From: Pisolithus tinctorius
Taxonomy: Eukaryota; Basidiomycota; Agaricomycetes; Boletales; Pisolithaceae
Direction of reading: 5' to 3'
Assembly (NCBI GenBank): GCA_024663395.1
Contig: JANFAH010000015.1
Span: 992,001-1,056,000, forward strand
Length of the DNA: 64,000 nt
The notes beneath the pieces were generated by a model. It was given only the letters and a program-made list of their open reading frames with translations. It ran no database searches and had not been told where the DNA came from. Positions 10,492-21,000 of the stretch are shown in pieces. Within the stretch, counting starts at the first letter, position 1, and every line of letters starts with the position of its first letter. The position numbers were made by a program, and so were the translations under genes.

Positions 10492-10683
10492 GGGTGCTTA
10501 AGAATTTTTTATTGGTGCTTAACTTGCTTCCTTCCTTTTTCTTTGGCATTGATGACTTGTTCTTGTGCAAGGGATGACTGCCAACATTTCTGGCTGTCCT
10601 TCTTTGCATGAGGGTTATGGTCTTCATCTTCATCCATCAGCTGCATCCATGTCCACCTCACCAAACACCTTTGGTGTGTGACA

Positions 10684-11600
10684 CCAGTGTAGAAGAAGTG
10701 GTGCAGGGCACCATCACCATATCCCTGGACTTGGGAGGCCAACCAGTTGAGCTCAACCATGTACTTATTGACCTGGTGAATCTCTTTCATTTGCAGGTGC
10801 TCTAATTGGCTTTCAGCATCAGCCACTGGGTTGTGGGGTCCAAAGGTGGTTTGAAGTCCTATGATGAACTCTTTCCACAAGTCCATCCAGTAGGGCCAGT
10901 CCTCTGGGTCTTCAGTCCCAAGTAGGTCTGGTTTGATCCACTCAAGGGCCATTCCTTTCAGGAATGACTGTGCAAAGGTGACCTTGGCTTGATCACTTCA
11001 AAAGCCTGGCCAGGGCCAGTCCTGGAAGTTGAGTTCACACTGAATGAGGAATGAATGTGCACAGCTTCTTTGGGTCTGTCCTATCGAAGGTGTCCAGTTC
11101 ATGCAACTTGGTCCTGGAAGATGATTCAGAGCCAGTGTGGGTGTTACATGCGAGAAGTTTTATGGCTTTAGCAAGGTTGTCAAGCACAGTTACACCAGGC
11201 TTGACATCATCTTCTGGGAGGGGATCTTCTGCATCATTATCTGGGTCATCTCCCAGCCTGTCATCACCAGGACCATCATCACTGGGGTCATCACCACCAG
11301 GATTAAGGTCATCTGGTTCATCTGAGTCCAGTTCATCATCTGGATCATTAGTAGGTGTGGGAGGTCAATTAGGGGTGGGTGTAGTAGACTTGCAGGCTGA
11401 GAAGCCCCTGAAGTTATTGACTTCACTGGGCAACCTTCTGGCTGTCCCTAAGGACACCAGGGCAGTGTCACAGTGCAAGTTGACAGTTGAGGTGGATTCT
11501 GGATTGGTGGTAGCATGTACCTGTGCTGCTTGGGTTCTAGTCTGAGTAGGCATGCTGAGAAGGTATTGCTGAGGTTTGGACAGAAGGGTAGTGACCCACA
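10684..11600 (-). pseudogene. Ty3/Gypsy gag (G4 family), truncated by X1
   Basis: Closely related to the plus-strand G4 gag at 44913-46271. It begins at MPTQTRTQAAQ (about 11550), has an Asp-rich stretch around 11200-11350 and the Retrotrans_gag core (WYWMDLWKEFI type, 10800-10960), then is cut by X1 inside the core before any zinc knuckle. A TGA at 10998-11000 falls at the same codon as the TGA at 45444 in G4. Frameshifts occur near 11190-11400. Gag would form the capsid of virus-like particles. Confidence 0.85.
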
Positions 11601-11620
11601 CAAGTGTGAGTCTGAAATAC

Positions 11621-12190
11621 TGTCACTGGTCCAAAGCTGGTCTGGAGTCCAGTTGGTGGTCAGAGGGTAATACAAGATACTAGACTTGTTTGGACTATTG
11701 GACTTAGTGACTGAAGGTGCAGCACTATTCCCTTGCATGGGCCATAGTCTGGTCAAGAGGTGGAAGACAGAGAACAGAGGAGACTGGATTAGATGAGACT
11801 AGATTGATTTCAGATGGAGGCTAAACAGATTTCCCTATGGCTTAAATACTAAAGGTAAAGTAAGTGTAATGTAGCACTGGAGACTGGTTTGCACCAGTAC
11901 AGCAATGATTGGTAAACAGATTGGTAAGTAAGTTGTTACAAAGAATATTATCAAGCAAAGTATGAACAAAGGATTTACTGGGAACTGGGAGGACTAGTGG
12001 CTGGGCCAGGTATTACACTGGTCCAGTACCAACTGAGCAGACAATTCAATTGGGCACTGCCTTGCAGTGCCTCATGAGCTAACATGTTTCTAGGTTGGAG
12101 GCTTAAGGCTGGGACTGGGTCAAGGGTTGGGTGAGACTGGTTGAGACCAGGGTAGAGGCAGTCTAGGGTGGTCTAGACATGGTTGTGACA
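11621..12190 (-). mobile_element. 5' LTR of the G4-type element
   Basis: On the minus strand it starts TGTCACAACCATGTC (12190) and ends CCAGTGACA (11621), directly upstream of gag. A TATA-like GTATTTAAGCC lies near 11850. Start and end resemble LTR families Y and P, so these belong to one broad group. Length is 570 bp. Confidence 0.78.
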
Positions 12191-12294
12191 GTGATTCTGA
12201 TGCTGCTTGCATGCTCTGCATCCTTGCTTCTACTTGAACTTGCATTGGCTTCTTCTCTTTCAGATATCAGTGGCTGCACATCAACTTTGTCATA
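12191..12294 (-). pseudogene. Unidentified decayed gene, exon fragment
   Basis: Reads YDKVDVQPLISEREEA then a Ser-rich stretch on the minus strand. The frame can be continued across palindrome M1 (one TA removed) to 13788 and ends there at a splice-acceptor-like CCTACAG. I do not recognise the protein. It may be the C-terminal part of the gene at 13788-16778, from the same strand and region, but this is inference. Confidence 0.4.
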
Positions 12295-13785
12295 CAGTGA
12301 CTCCAAAAACCACTTCAATGTTTGCTCTAAATGGAGTGTGTGAAGTGTAGCACAAAAGGGGGTGGGAGTTTTGCTTTGTGTCTCTAGGACCAAATTTAGT
12401 ACTTGCTCTTGGCTACAGAATGCTACCTTTGTCACATGATTCTTATGACAGACAGTGGAGATATCATTGATTTAAAACTGCAATACCATTGAAAGGGTTT
12501 TTGGAGAACCAGAAGCTGAGACCTCAGGAGGGATGAGAAAATATGATTACATAATAAACCACATGATCTTTGGGATGATTTGTCATTATGTAAACAATGG
12601 ATTTGTACTGATAAGCCTTCCTCTTTTACCACAACTCAAGAAATCATCTCTCTGGCTCACATGGTCATTCTCCCAAGGAAATCATATCAAATACTGGTTG
12701 CAACTACAGTACCATCTGTATAATATGCTCTTAGACCCATCAGTCCCTTAAAAAACCTGCTGTCAGTCATTCCCTGCACTGTTTCCCCACCCATGCCTGA
12801 TGTGTTCTGGGAATAATCAGTGCTTGGAAGGCTGAAAATGTTATGGAGGTCAATCTGGCACTTCAGAACATGATGGACAAACCAATCCCCTCTCAACCAA
12901 TGAATTTATGGCCCAGGGACACTGGTATGATGGTTGGGGGGAGACAAAACCTCCTTGTGCTCCAAGCACCCTAAGAGGGTTCACTAGATCTTGCTCTGAT
13001 CTGAACTTTGGATGACTGGGGAAGGGTTATTTGGTCATGTGCAATATTCAGGGCTAGATGGAAGCACAGGATTCTGCTCCATGGCTGCTCAGTAGCATAT
13101 CCTTCTGATGACACCCAAGGGTAAAGAGGATTTTGTCTTGCCCTAACCTCCATATCAGTATCCCTGGGCCATAAATTCATTGGTTGAGAGGGGATTGGTT
13201 TGTCCATCATGTTCTGAAGTGCCAGATTGACCTCCATAACATTTTCAGCCTTCCAAGCACTGATTATTCCCAGAACACATCAGGCATGGGTGGGGAAACA
13301 GTGCAGGGAATGACTGACAGCAGGTTTTTTAAGGGACTGATGGGTCTAAGAGCATATTATACAGATGGTACTGTAGTTGCAACCAGTATTTGATATGATT
13401 TCCTTGGGAGAATGACCATGTGAGCCAGAGAGATGATTTCTTGAGTTGTGGTAAAAGAGGAAGGCTTATCAGTACAAATCCATTGTTTACATAATGACAA
13501 ATCATCCCAAAGATCATGTGGTTTATTATGTAATCATATTTTCTCATCCCTCCTGAGGTCTCAGCTTCTGGTTCTCCAAAAACCCTTTCAATGGTATTGC
13601 AGTTTTAAATCAATGATATCTCCACTGTCTGTCATAAGAATCATGTGACAAAGGTAGCATTCTGTAGCCAAGAGCAAGTACTAAATTTGGTCCTAGAGAC
13701 ACAAAGTGAAATCCCCACCCCTTTTCATACTACACTTCACACACTCCATTTAGAGCAAACATTGAAAGGGTTTTTGGAGTCACTG
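12295..13785. mobile_element. Palindromic Tc1/mariner-like element M1 (MITE/foldback)
   Basis: A 1,491-bp near-perfect palindrome: arms about 12295-12970 and 13110-13785 around a roughly 140-bp centre. Ends are CAGTGACTCC and GGAGTCACTG, each flanked by TA (12293-12294, 13786-13787), the duplication expected of Tc1/mariner-type transposition. Peptides read from the arms mirror each other on the two strands, so no transposase gene is present. M2 and M3 are relatives. Confidence 0.9.
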
Positions 13786-13787
13786 TA

Positions 13788-14930
13788 TATCTTAGACCTG
13801 TAGGATTGTAAGTGAGGTGTCATAAGCACAAATCATGAAAACAAGCTCTCAGGCTCAGTGCATGAATCCATGTCACTTGGCACACATCCCTTTGTGCCAA
13901 GAGTTGGTACTACTGCATTGTCATCACCTGGCACTCTGTTCAGAATTTGTAGGACTTTGAACTTTCTAGAATAAGGTAGTTGTAAGTAAAAACTCTCAGA
14001 GTAAAAGCAAAATGTAGAGCCATTGAGCTTGACTCATGTGATCTTAATGTCCCCTGCACTTTGCACTTCTTCTTCTACTGTTGAAGATTGGCATCATAGT
14101 TTGAGCAGTGTTCATTGTACTTGTCTCTCTGCATGTCCATGCGTCCCTTGCTCATAGTCTGTTGTGGACACTTGTATGCTGATCACTGTTCATCATAGAT
14201 AACTGTTTCTCCTATAATAATGAAGACATGAGTACATCCAAAAATTGAAATGGAGGCTTGAGCTGTTGAGCTCAGGGCCCACATTCATTGTGCTTTGCCT
14301 CTGTTTCCTGGCACTTCCTATCTCTTATAGCTGTCAATCCATGCTAAGTCCCATTGTCATCACTAATATCCACTGTGCAGCCTCTCAGCCTTCATCATTG
14401 AGCAGTCTGTTCTCCTCAATATCACACTGTAATGCTAGCAATATTTCTCTTGGGTACTGTACCCACTCTCCCCACTCATAGTAGCTCTGTCAAATTGCAC
14501 CACATAATGTGGCAAAGATAGTCCACTGTCCCTTCTTGTATGTCATCATACTTTCCTGTATTGCAGCCACTTGCTCATTCCCCTTCATATATACCAGATT
14601 TCCCTATTGTAACATAGTAGTAAGTGCAATGGCATCAAACATAAGGAAAAGAAGGAGCTGTCAAGCTCCCCACATGAATTACTACAGGTCTCCTCCACTG
14701 AAAATTTGCTGTTGCTTCAAATGGCCATCATTCAATGATGAGCCATACCCTTGTCTCTTCACATAGCCATTCACATTATCATATACCAAGAAACCCACAG
14801 TCAGTCTTATGTTCAGAATGCCAAGTCAATGCCAAATGCTGAAACAAACTCTGTTCCTCACTATACTTTTCTAGTTAGCTTTTGTACTGCCCTCACTTGT
14901 GCTGAGGCAGTGTCTGTCTTTGGCTCTTGG
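13788..14930 (-). pseudogene. Unidentified decayed coding region
   Basis: On the minus strand there are protein-like pieces, for example KKGQWTIFATLCGAI and YPREILLALQCDIEENRLL around 14400-14560, broken by TAG and TGA codons. An acceptor-like CCTACAG lies near 13798. I cannot name the family. The plus-strand frames here look like shadows. Confidence 0.35.
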
Positions 14931-14984
14931 ACCCCTGCCTCCTTGCTTGACTTTTAGTTAGTTCCTGGCATCACTATTTAGTCC

Positions 14985-15264
14985 CTCACCAGTAACCCCA
15001 GCCTTCAAGTTGCTGGTCTTCAGTATATATACTCTACATACATTGTACTTAGTCTCCTCAGTCTGAATATCAACCTAGTTCACCCCCTAAGCTCCTAGCC
15101 TAAGCCCAAGTTGACTCTTGGCTTTCACTCCTGACCACCCTCAGCTTCCTCTGACTTCAACCCCACTTGTGCAAGGGTCTAGTGCATGAGCTAAGACCAA
15201 GGGTTGTCACACCCGACACTCAGCCTTTGGCCTTCAACCCCCAACCTAGTCATGAACTTAACAC
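14985..15264 (+). mobile_element. Degenerate LTR fragment (P/Y/G4 group)
   Basis: A TATA-like CAGTATATATAC at about 15021 is followed by CTCAGTCTGAATATCAACCTAG and CAAGGGTCTAGTGCATGAGC, blocks shared with the R/U5 part of P and Y. The end is GAACTTAACA near 15264, matching the ACTTGACA end. The left edge is not found. Confidence 0.5.
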
Positions 15265-15776
15265 ACATATACCCTCTACCTTTAAGTGTGATGGTCTTCA
15301 CTCATACTTGTCATATATCCTTGTAAAATCTAAGCTACAAAATGGTTCTCCATCTGTGATGAAGAACATGTATCCTTTGACTCGAGAATGGACAGTGAGG
15401 TGCTTGAGCTCATGTGAGTCAAACATGGTGTTGAATGCAGATAGGATGGATTCCACACTGGGTGTGGGTGTGACATAGGGACCAAGCAGCTGTATGGGGC
15501 TGCATGTTGTGCAGTGATATTCAGTTGCCATACATATGGGTAGGAGAGTGCAGTGCAGAGACTTGTTGAGCTTCACTGTCACAGTCTTGAAGTCTAGTTT
15601 GGGTTCACTTGACATGGTAGAGGAGTAAGAGGTAGGATTATACATGTCAAATGGCTTCTCCAGATAAGGTACTTGTCCATCAACATCCATGATGTCTGTC
15701 CCAGCAAACAGAATGCCCATGGAATTTGCATAGGCAAGCCTATGGACACTGGCTGTGATAGCTGCACCAATGATGG
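15265..15776 (-). pseudogene. Unidentified gene fragment, 140-codon open stretch
   Basis: Minus strand 15298-15720 is open for 140 codons (MGILFAGTDIMDVDG at its start, SRVKGYMFFITDGEP near the end) and the frame extends upstream through ITASVHRLAYAN to S2 at 15777. Beyond S2 the same protein appears to continue (TDPSVYYKVNVKG), so S2 split one gene. It is stopped downstream at the LTR fragment. Composition is protein-like but I do not recognise a domain. Confidence 0.5.
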
Positions 15777-16120
15777 TGTAGGAAAAGGTTTAAATGGGAG
15801 GGTGAGGGGAGGGGTGAAATCTGATGGGGAGTGAGTAGGCCAAAGGGGCTTCTATAACCTGGGACTGGATCCTGGTAGTCCTCTGAAGGCTTCTAAGGCT
15901 GTCTTGGTGCAGGGAATGACCTGCTCAAACTTTTCTCTTGTCTTAGGGTAACTTGTCTATTGTTTTAAAAAAACTAACTACATCCAGTACTAGGTAGGGC
16001 TGACTAAGCAACCAAAAAGCAAAATTCTAAGTACCACTAGCAGAAAAACACCTAGAATGAAAACTAAATAAATCAAACAAAATCAAACAATTCCTCTAGT
16101 AGGGAAATTACATTCCCTCA
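15777..16120 (-). mobile_element. Small LTR-like element S2
   Basis: A 344-bp homologue of S1 (4002-4355), with TGAGGGAATG and TTTTCCTACA ends on the minus strand. A possible 4-bp GGTG repeat is seen at the edges if the last two bases are counted as target. It separates two parts of one decayed gene. Confidence 0.7.
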
Positions 16121-16778
16121 GGTGCCCTTGACATTGACCTTGTAGTAGACAGAGGGGTCTGTCACATCTCGCTGCAGCAAGGCTACATGTACTATACATG
16201 CAGTGCCTGATTTATTCCATACATCTGACATATCTCATATGTCCATGATGTTTCTCAAGCCAAATGAGACACCACTGTGTCTCTGCACAATATCCAACAT
16301 GGAGACAGCATCTCCCATTGCCAACTGCTCAATGATGCATCAACCTATAAACTCTCTTTGATCAACTGTAAGGTAGGTGTCTTCTTCTTGAAGGGACCTG
16401 GTTGTAGGTCATCTCAATCCAGAGTTTTGTACTGTAGGTGTGTCATTGCTCAAAGATTCATCAATACTTGGTAAAAACATGTATTCCCTGAAATAACAAA
16501 GTCATAAGTGAAGCACTTTGAAGAAAAAACTGAATTTCAGGCCATTGAGCCCAACTGGCATGGTGTTGCTGCTCCCCACATGTTGCATGTCTTGTTGTAA
16601 TTCCAAAACTCACTGTCATACTGCTATTTGTAGCAGGTCTTGCATGTAAGTCTGTAAAACCCTCTTGAATGCTTCTCTTCAGGCATTTTGCAGTTGCCAT
16701 AGTCATCACACTGTACATTGACACCTTCCTTCTTCATTGATGATACCTACCCTAGAATGACATAGCTGTAAGTAAATA
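16121..16778 (-). pseudogene. Unidentified Cys-rich gene, 5' part
   Basis: Right of S2 the minus strand reads GDAVSMLDIVQRHSGVSFG and, after an acceptor-like TTATTTCAG near 16480, an upstream exon-like piece around 16580-16735 with NVQCDDYGNCKMPEEKH and FYRLTCKTCYK. The paired Cys residues (C-x5-C, then C-x2-C) suggest zinc binding. TAG, TGA and TGA stops interrupt it. The gene is bounded by mariner-like element M3 at 16779. Family unknown. Confidence 0.45.
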
Positions 16779-17148
16779 CAGTGAGGGACAAAAGTGTTGC
16801 AATGATTGTGAGGTGTGACTTGCTGCTGATTTAGCTCAGGCTATTCTGCACAGATAATCATGGAACCTATACCATTGGAAAGGGGTGACTCTAAGCTTGC
16901 CAGAGCACTAAGGTTCAGTCCAAACAGAGCCATACATGCTGAGATACACCCTATTCTTTCCAAAAAGTGCATTGCAATGCTTTTGTCCCAGACTGGTGAA
17001 ATAGTGAAAAGTGACCTTTTGATGGGATTGAGGGCATGAAGGATGGGAAAATATGATTACATAATAAACCACATGATCTTCCAGATGATTTGTCAGCTTG
17101 TAAACAATGACAAACATTGGACTTGTACCACTAACCCTCCCTCTTTTA
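16779..17148. mobile_element. Mariner-like element M3, left part
   Basis: Starts CAGTGAGGGACAAAAG after TA (16777-16778) and shares the sequence around AATATGATTACATAATAAACC with M1. It is interrupted by solo LTR P3 and continues at 18063. The right end is lost at X2. Confidence 0.8.
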
Positions 17149-18057
17149 TGTTAAGTACGGGTTTACCCTCAGGTGACTGGGCTTCAAGACCAGGTGACAG
17201 GGGCTAAGTCCAGGTGACTGAAGTCAAGGCTGGGAGACAGGGGCCAAGTCTGGTTGGACCAGAGTTGAGGCCAGAGGTCAGGGGCTAAGTCTGGAGGACT
17301 GGACTTAAGACTGGGAGTGTGGGAATAAGACCAGGACTGTGGAAAACCAGCCAGTCTTGGAGCATGCACAAGGGGAAGCCAGTCCAGAGTTGGATCTACC
17401 TCCCTTGGTCTCAGCTTATGTGCTGTACCCTTAGCAAGCTGGGGAGATGTCCAGGACAGGGGCTGGGGATAGCTTAAGGCTCAGCCTCAGCTATAGAGTA
17501 GGCTCAGGATGTAGTATGGAGTTGAGGGTAATACTAAATTGATATTCTGACTGAGGTGCTATGAAGTATGTACAGGGTTAAATACACAAGGCTGGTCTGG
17601 GGTAATGAACATAAAGCTGGACTTGTTAATAAGCTGTTAGTGAGATGATTAGCAAGGTGAGGACAGCCACTGTGGCTGTGCCAAGGCTAATAGCCAAAGT
17701 CCAGGTGACTGGCATAACCAGAGTCAGACACAGGATTTGTACAGTAAGCAGAATCAGACAAAAGGACCAGACTAAATATAGTACAAACAAAGGAAAACAG
17801 ACTGGAGTTATGTCCAGGTGACCCAGAAATAGACAGGGTGGAGCAATGCAAGGCTGGGAGGCCAGAGTGAACCAGAGATAGGGGTAAAAGACCAAACTTG
17901 AGTTATTTAGGCTGGAGTTGGGTTATCTAGGACCAGGGTTGTGTTCTCTAGGCTGGAGTTAGGTTTTCTAGGCCGGACTAGGACCGGACTTGACTGGAGT
18001 TAGGGGCTAGGGGTCCAGACTGGACTGGGATTGAGTCCAAGAGTCATGGATATGACA
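17149..18057 (-). mobile_element. Solo LTR P3 with 5-bp target duplication
   Basis: A 909-bp family-P LTR flanked by TTTTA on both sides (17144-17148, 18058-18062). Removing it and one TTTTA rejoins the M3 sequence seen uninterrupted in M1 near 12640. This is the cleanest proof that P is an LTR with 5-bp duplications. Orientation is minus by the ACTTGACA-type end. Confidence 0.93.
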
Positions 18058-18062
18058 TTTTA

Positions 18063-18270
18063 CCACAACTCATGAAATCATCTCTCTAGCTCACATGTTC
18101 ATTTTCTCAAGGAAATCTTTTCAAATACTGGTGGCCACCACAGTGCCATCAGTACAACATGCTCTTAGAACCATCAGTCCCTTAAAAAACCTGCTGTCAG
18201 TCATTCCCTGGCCTGTTTCCCCCCCATGCCTAGTGTGTTCTGGGACTAATCAGTACTTGGAAGGCTGAAA
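18063..18270. mobile_element. Mariner-like element M3, right part, truncated
   Basis: Continues M3 after P3 with blocks shared with M1 (AACCTGCTGTCAGTCATTCC; TTGGAAGGCTGAAA) and ends abruptly at 18270 where X2 begins mid-element. Confidence 0.8.
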
Positions 18271-19572
18271 TGACAAACAAGGCACAAACACTTGGTAAGT
18301 AATGAGTAAGGACTGAGTAATCATGATGAGTAAGTGAGAAATGAAAAGTAAGCAAGCAAAGAGGATTGGTAAGTATTGGCAATGAACGAGTCAAGGATAG
18401 TCAAAAATATCACAGAATGAGTCAAATAATGGCAGAAACTGAGTAAGTGCACTGATATCACATTAGGGGGTGGTGAAGCAAGTCAGATCTCAGTGGAGAC
18501 ACCACTAGATCCAAAGATGGCATGACAGATGGATGGTGTTTCCAGACAGGGAATTATTGATTCCAGAATTGAAGGGCATGAGTCAGGCATCAAAGGGCTA
18601 GGGTGTTGGGGCCTGTGGGGCAATGGGAGCATAAGCAATCACATCTCCCACCCATTCATCCTCTCAGTGAAGTTAACAAAAGCTTCATGAACAGGGCTCT
18701 GATGGAGGAGAAGGAGAAGGGGGGATGTCCTCTGCTGGATCTTGCAGTAAGAAGGCAAGATGCATGTCATACTTGTCATGGATGTGATCAGAGAGGCTGG
18801 AGAACAGTGGATTATGCTGCAGCTGTCACAATGTGGGGAGAGTGATGGATGAGATTGGAATAAAGGCAGTGCAGGGAGCAGGGAGGAATGATCCATATGC
18901 TTCATCAAGTGTGGAGACCAAAACAACCACACAAAACCTTTCTAACCATGTGACAAACCTGAGGCAACCAAAGAGTGTCCTTCTGGAAGTCATACTGACA
19001 AGGAGAACATGCTGACCAAGCTGCATGGGATGGGATGGAGCTGTTAGATGACAGGATGAACCAGGGGGCTTAAGGACAGAAGCTGGTGGGGATGCCTGGC
19101 AGATATACATAGCCACTGTCTCTGGAAAATGAGACAAGTGAGACAATTGAAGCAGAGGTGGCCATTTCTGATGGACTTGGCAAAATGAGCATCTGATGGA
19201 TGGAGTGCTGTAGAAGCACATAGGGTGCAAGGATCCTCTCCAAATTGGAAGGCAGGATGGCATGGCTGAGCACTTTAATTAAGTGTGAGAATGGAGTTGA
19301 TATCTTTGGAAACAGTGGAGATACAATGAAAACCAGAATGCCATACATGGGCACTAAAAACCTTTAATGTGTGCTTAACTTGCTTCCGCTTTTCTCTTTA
19401 GCACTGATGACTTGTTCTTGTGCAAAGGATGACTGCATACATCCAGCAGTCTTTCTACACATGAGGCCTTTAGTCTTCATCTGCATTCATGGCATGGGAA
19501 TTGTTTGCAACTCATCAATGAGTTAGGCAGAGTCAGCTGTAGCCATGTCCACAATACCTTTGGTGTGTGACA
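18271..19572 (-). mobile_element. Element X copy 2 (X2), lacks its 3' part
   Basis: Begins inside X at TGACAAACAAGG and ends with the normal CTTTGGTGTGTGACA at 19572, abutting Gypsy G1 pol. The X reading frame is at about 18660-19354 and is frameshifted near 19170 (94 codons in one frame, then 145 in another), like X4-X6. The missing end explains why no duplication can be checked. Confidence 0.82.
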
Positions 19573-21000
19573 TCATCCCATGTGAAAGGTACATCCTTCC
19601 ACATGAGTGCAACTAGCAGCTGTGCAATCTTGGTGATGTCCTTGATGAAGATGCAGAGGACACTACAGACACCAAGGAAACCACAAACCTGAGTCAGGTT
19701 GTGACACTCAGGCTAGTCATAAATTTTCTGCACTTTGCTTTCCTTGGGAACATGACCCTTGAAGGTGCACTTGTGACCAACAATCACAGCAGAGGGAGCA
19801 GCTAGTATGAACTTCTTTTCTGAGATTGTGGCTCTGACATTCTGCAAATGCTGAAGAATTCAGTTAATGACCATACAGTGATTCCGGATAAGCCTGTGAA
19901 TCCTGGGATTTTCAGGGATAGTTTCATAGGAACTGTCTGCACACTGATAGCAGGTGGTCTCAGATTTCATGAGAACTGGTATCTCCCTGGTATACCTGTA
20001 CTGTGTTTGCATGGCCTTGTGGCAGAGTAGTAAGCCAATGCAGCCCAAGTGGGGTACCAGAAGGTGGTAAGGTCACAGGAGTCAACATGGAGTGTACACT
20101 GGTTGTACCCAGAGTAGAGGTCCATCATCACATACAGCATAGCCAGAAAAGGATTCTGCAAAATGTTCTATGAAGGGCAGGACAAATGTGTCACAAATGG
20201 TCACTGCATTCAGGGGCTGTAAGTCATGCACAAGGTGAAGAGACTTCCTGTCTTTCTTTACTATGCAGAACCAGTGAGAGCAGTAAGCTGTTGTGGATGG
20301 CTCATACATTCTGGACTTGATGCAATCTTTGATCATATCAATGACCTGGGTGTGGATCACATTTGGAATAGGGATATTGCATTGGACCCAAGGCATGTGT
20401 GGAATTGTGGGGATCTTTACAGGTGGGAAGTAGCATTTGTCCAGGTGTCCATGCTCCATTATGTCCCAAGGAAATGCAGGCTCATGGACTGAAATGAGCC
20501 AAGTTATGAGTTTAAGTTCTTCTGGCCAAAGCCAGTCTGCTGGGTCAAGATTGAGCTCTGCAGCCCATTTGGAAGTGAAGTAGATGCCTGGAGTGAAATC
20601 TGGCAGATGTGTGGGTAGTGGTTGCAGGCTAGTGAGTGGATCATCTGGCAGGCTGTGCATGATGCAGTATTCTTCCACCATTGGGGCAGGTACCATCTGA
20701 ACCTTCTTGGCAACTGGCTTGTATACAAGACTGTGAACTGCAGGGTCTAGTTGGTAAATGCTATTAAAAGCAGCTATAGCAGAGGGGTGTAGTATTGTCT
20801 GAGTGGACAAGAGGAAAGCAAAAGTGGTCAAGGGTACTCTGGCAGGTATGTTCTGTGGCACAGATGCCATGGGAAAGCCAAGGTTTGTAGAGGTGAAGGC
20901 TAGGGAGGACACAGTTGGACTGAGGAATGGATAGCAACAGCTGAACAGGAAACAGGATGTCTTAGTTGGCTCTTCCTGACTGTTTGGTGGATCATTGATA
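19573..21000 (-). pseudogene. Gypsy G1 reverse transcriptase region
   Basis: Reads from about 20990 downward: the linker before RT, then YEPSTTAYCSHWFCIVKKD and HLVHDLQPLNAVTI typical of RT, and toward 19600 the post-catalytic region (CGFLGVC-type block). Compared with G2 a deletion of about 60 bp at about 19975 removes the FIDD catalytic box. The C-terminal RNase H and integrase are absent; the copy stops at X2. Confidence 0.82.

Larger units (their letters stand above)
8415..10683 (-). mobile_element. Element X copy 1 (X1), interrupted and deleted
   Basis: Ends are TGTGAGTCAAAG (8415) and CTTTGGTGTGTGACA (10683) as written on plus; the coding orientation is minus, TGTCACACACC to GACTCACA. 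Compared with X7 it lacks roughly 450 bp where solo LTR P2 sits (8795-9697). The left flank is the FAS2 fragment and the right flank is a Gypsy gag, so it joins unrelated sequences. The X reading frame is at 9780-10491. Element length without P2 is about 1.37 kb; complete copies are about 1.8 kb. Confidence 0.85.

Noticed and set aside
11051..11545. Ser/Gly-rich plus-strand frame opposite G4 gag (also 45098-45412)
   Set aside because: It is the complement of the Asp-rich linker of gag on the other strand.
12432..13648. Pairs of identical 60-70 residue peptides on opposite strands (also 49128-50593)
   Set aside because: These are the two arms of palindromes M1 and M2 read from both sides, not duplicated genes.
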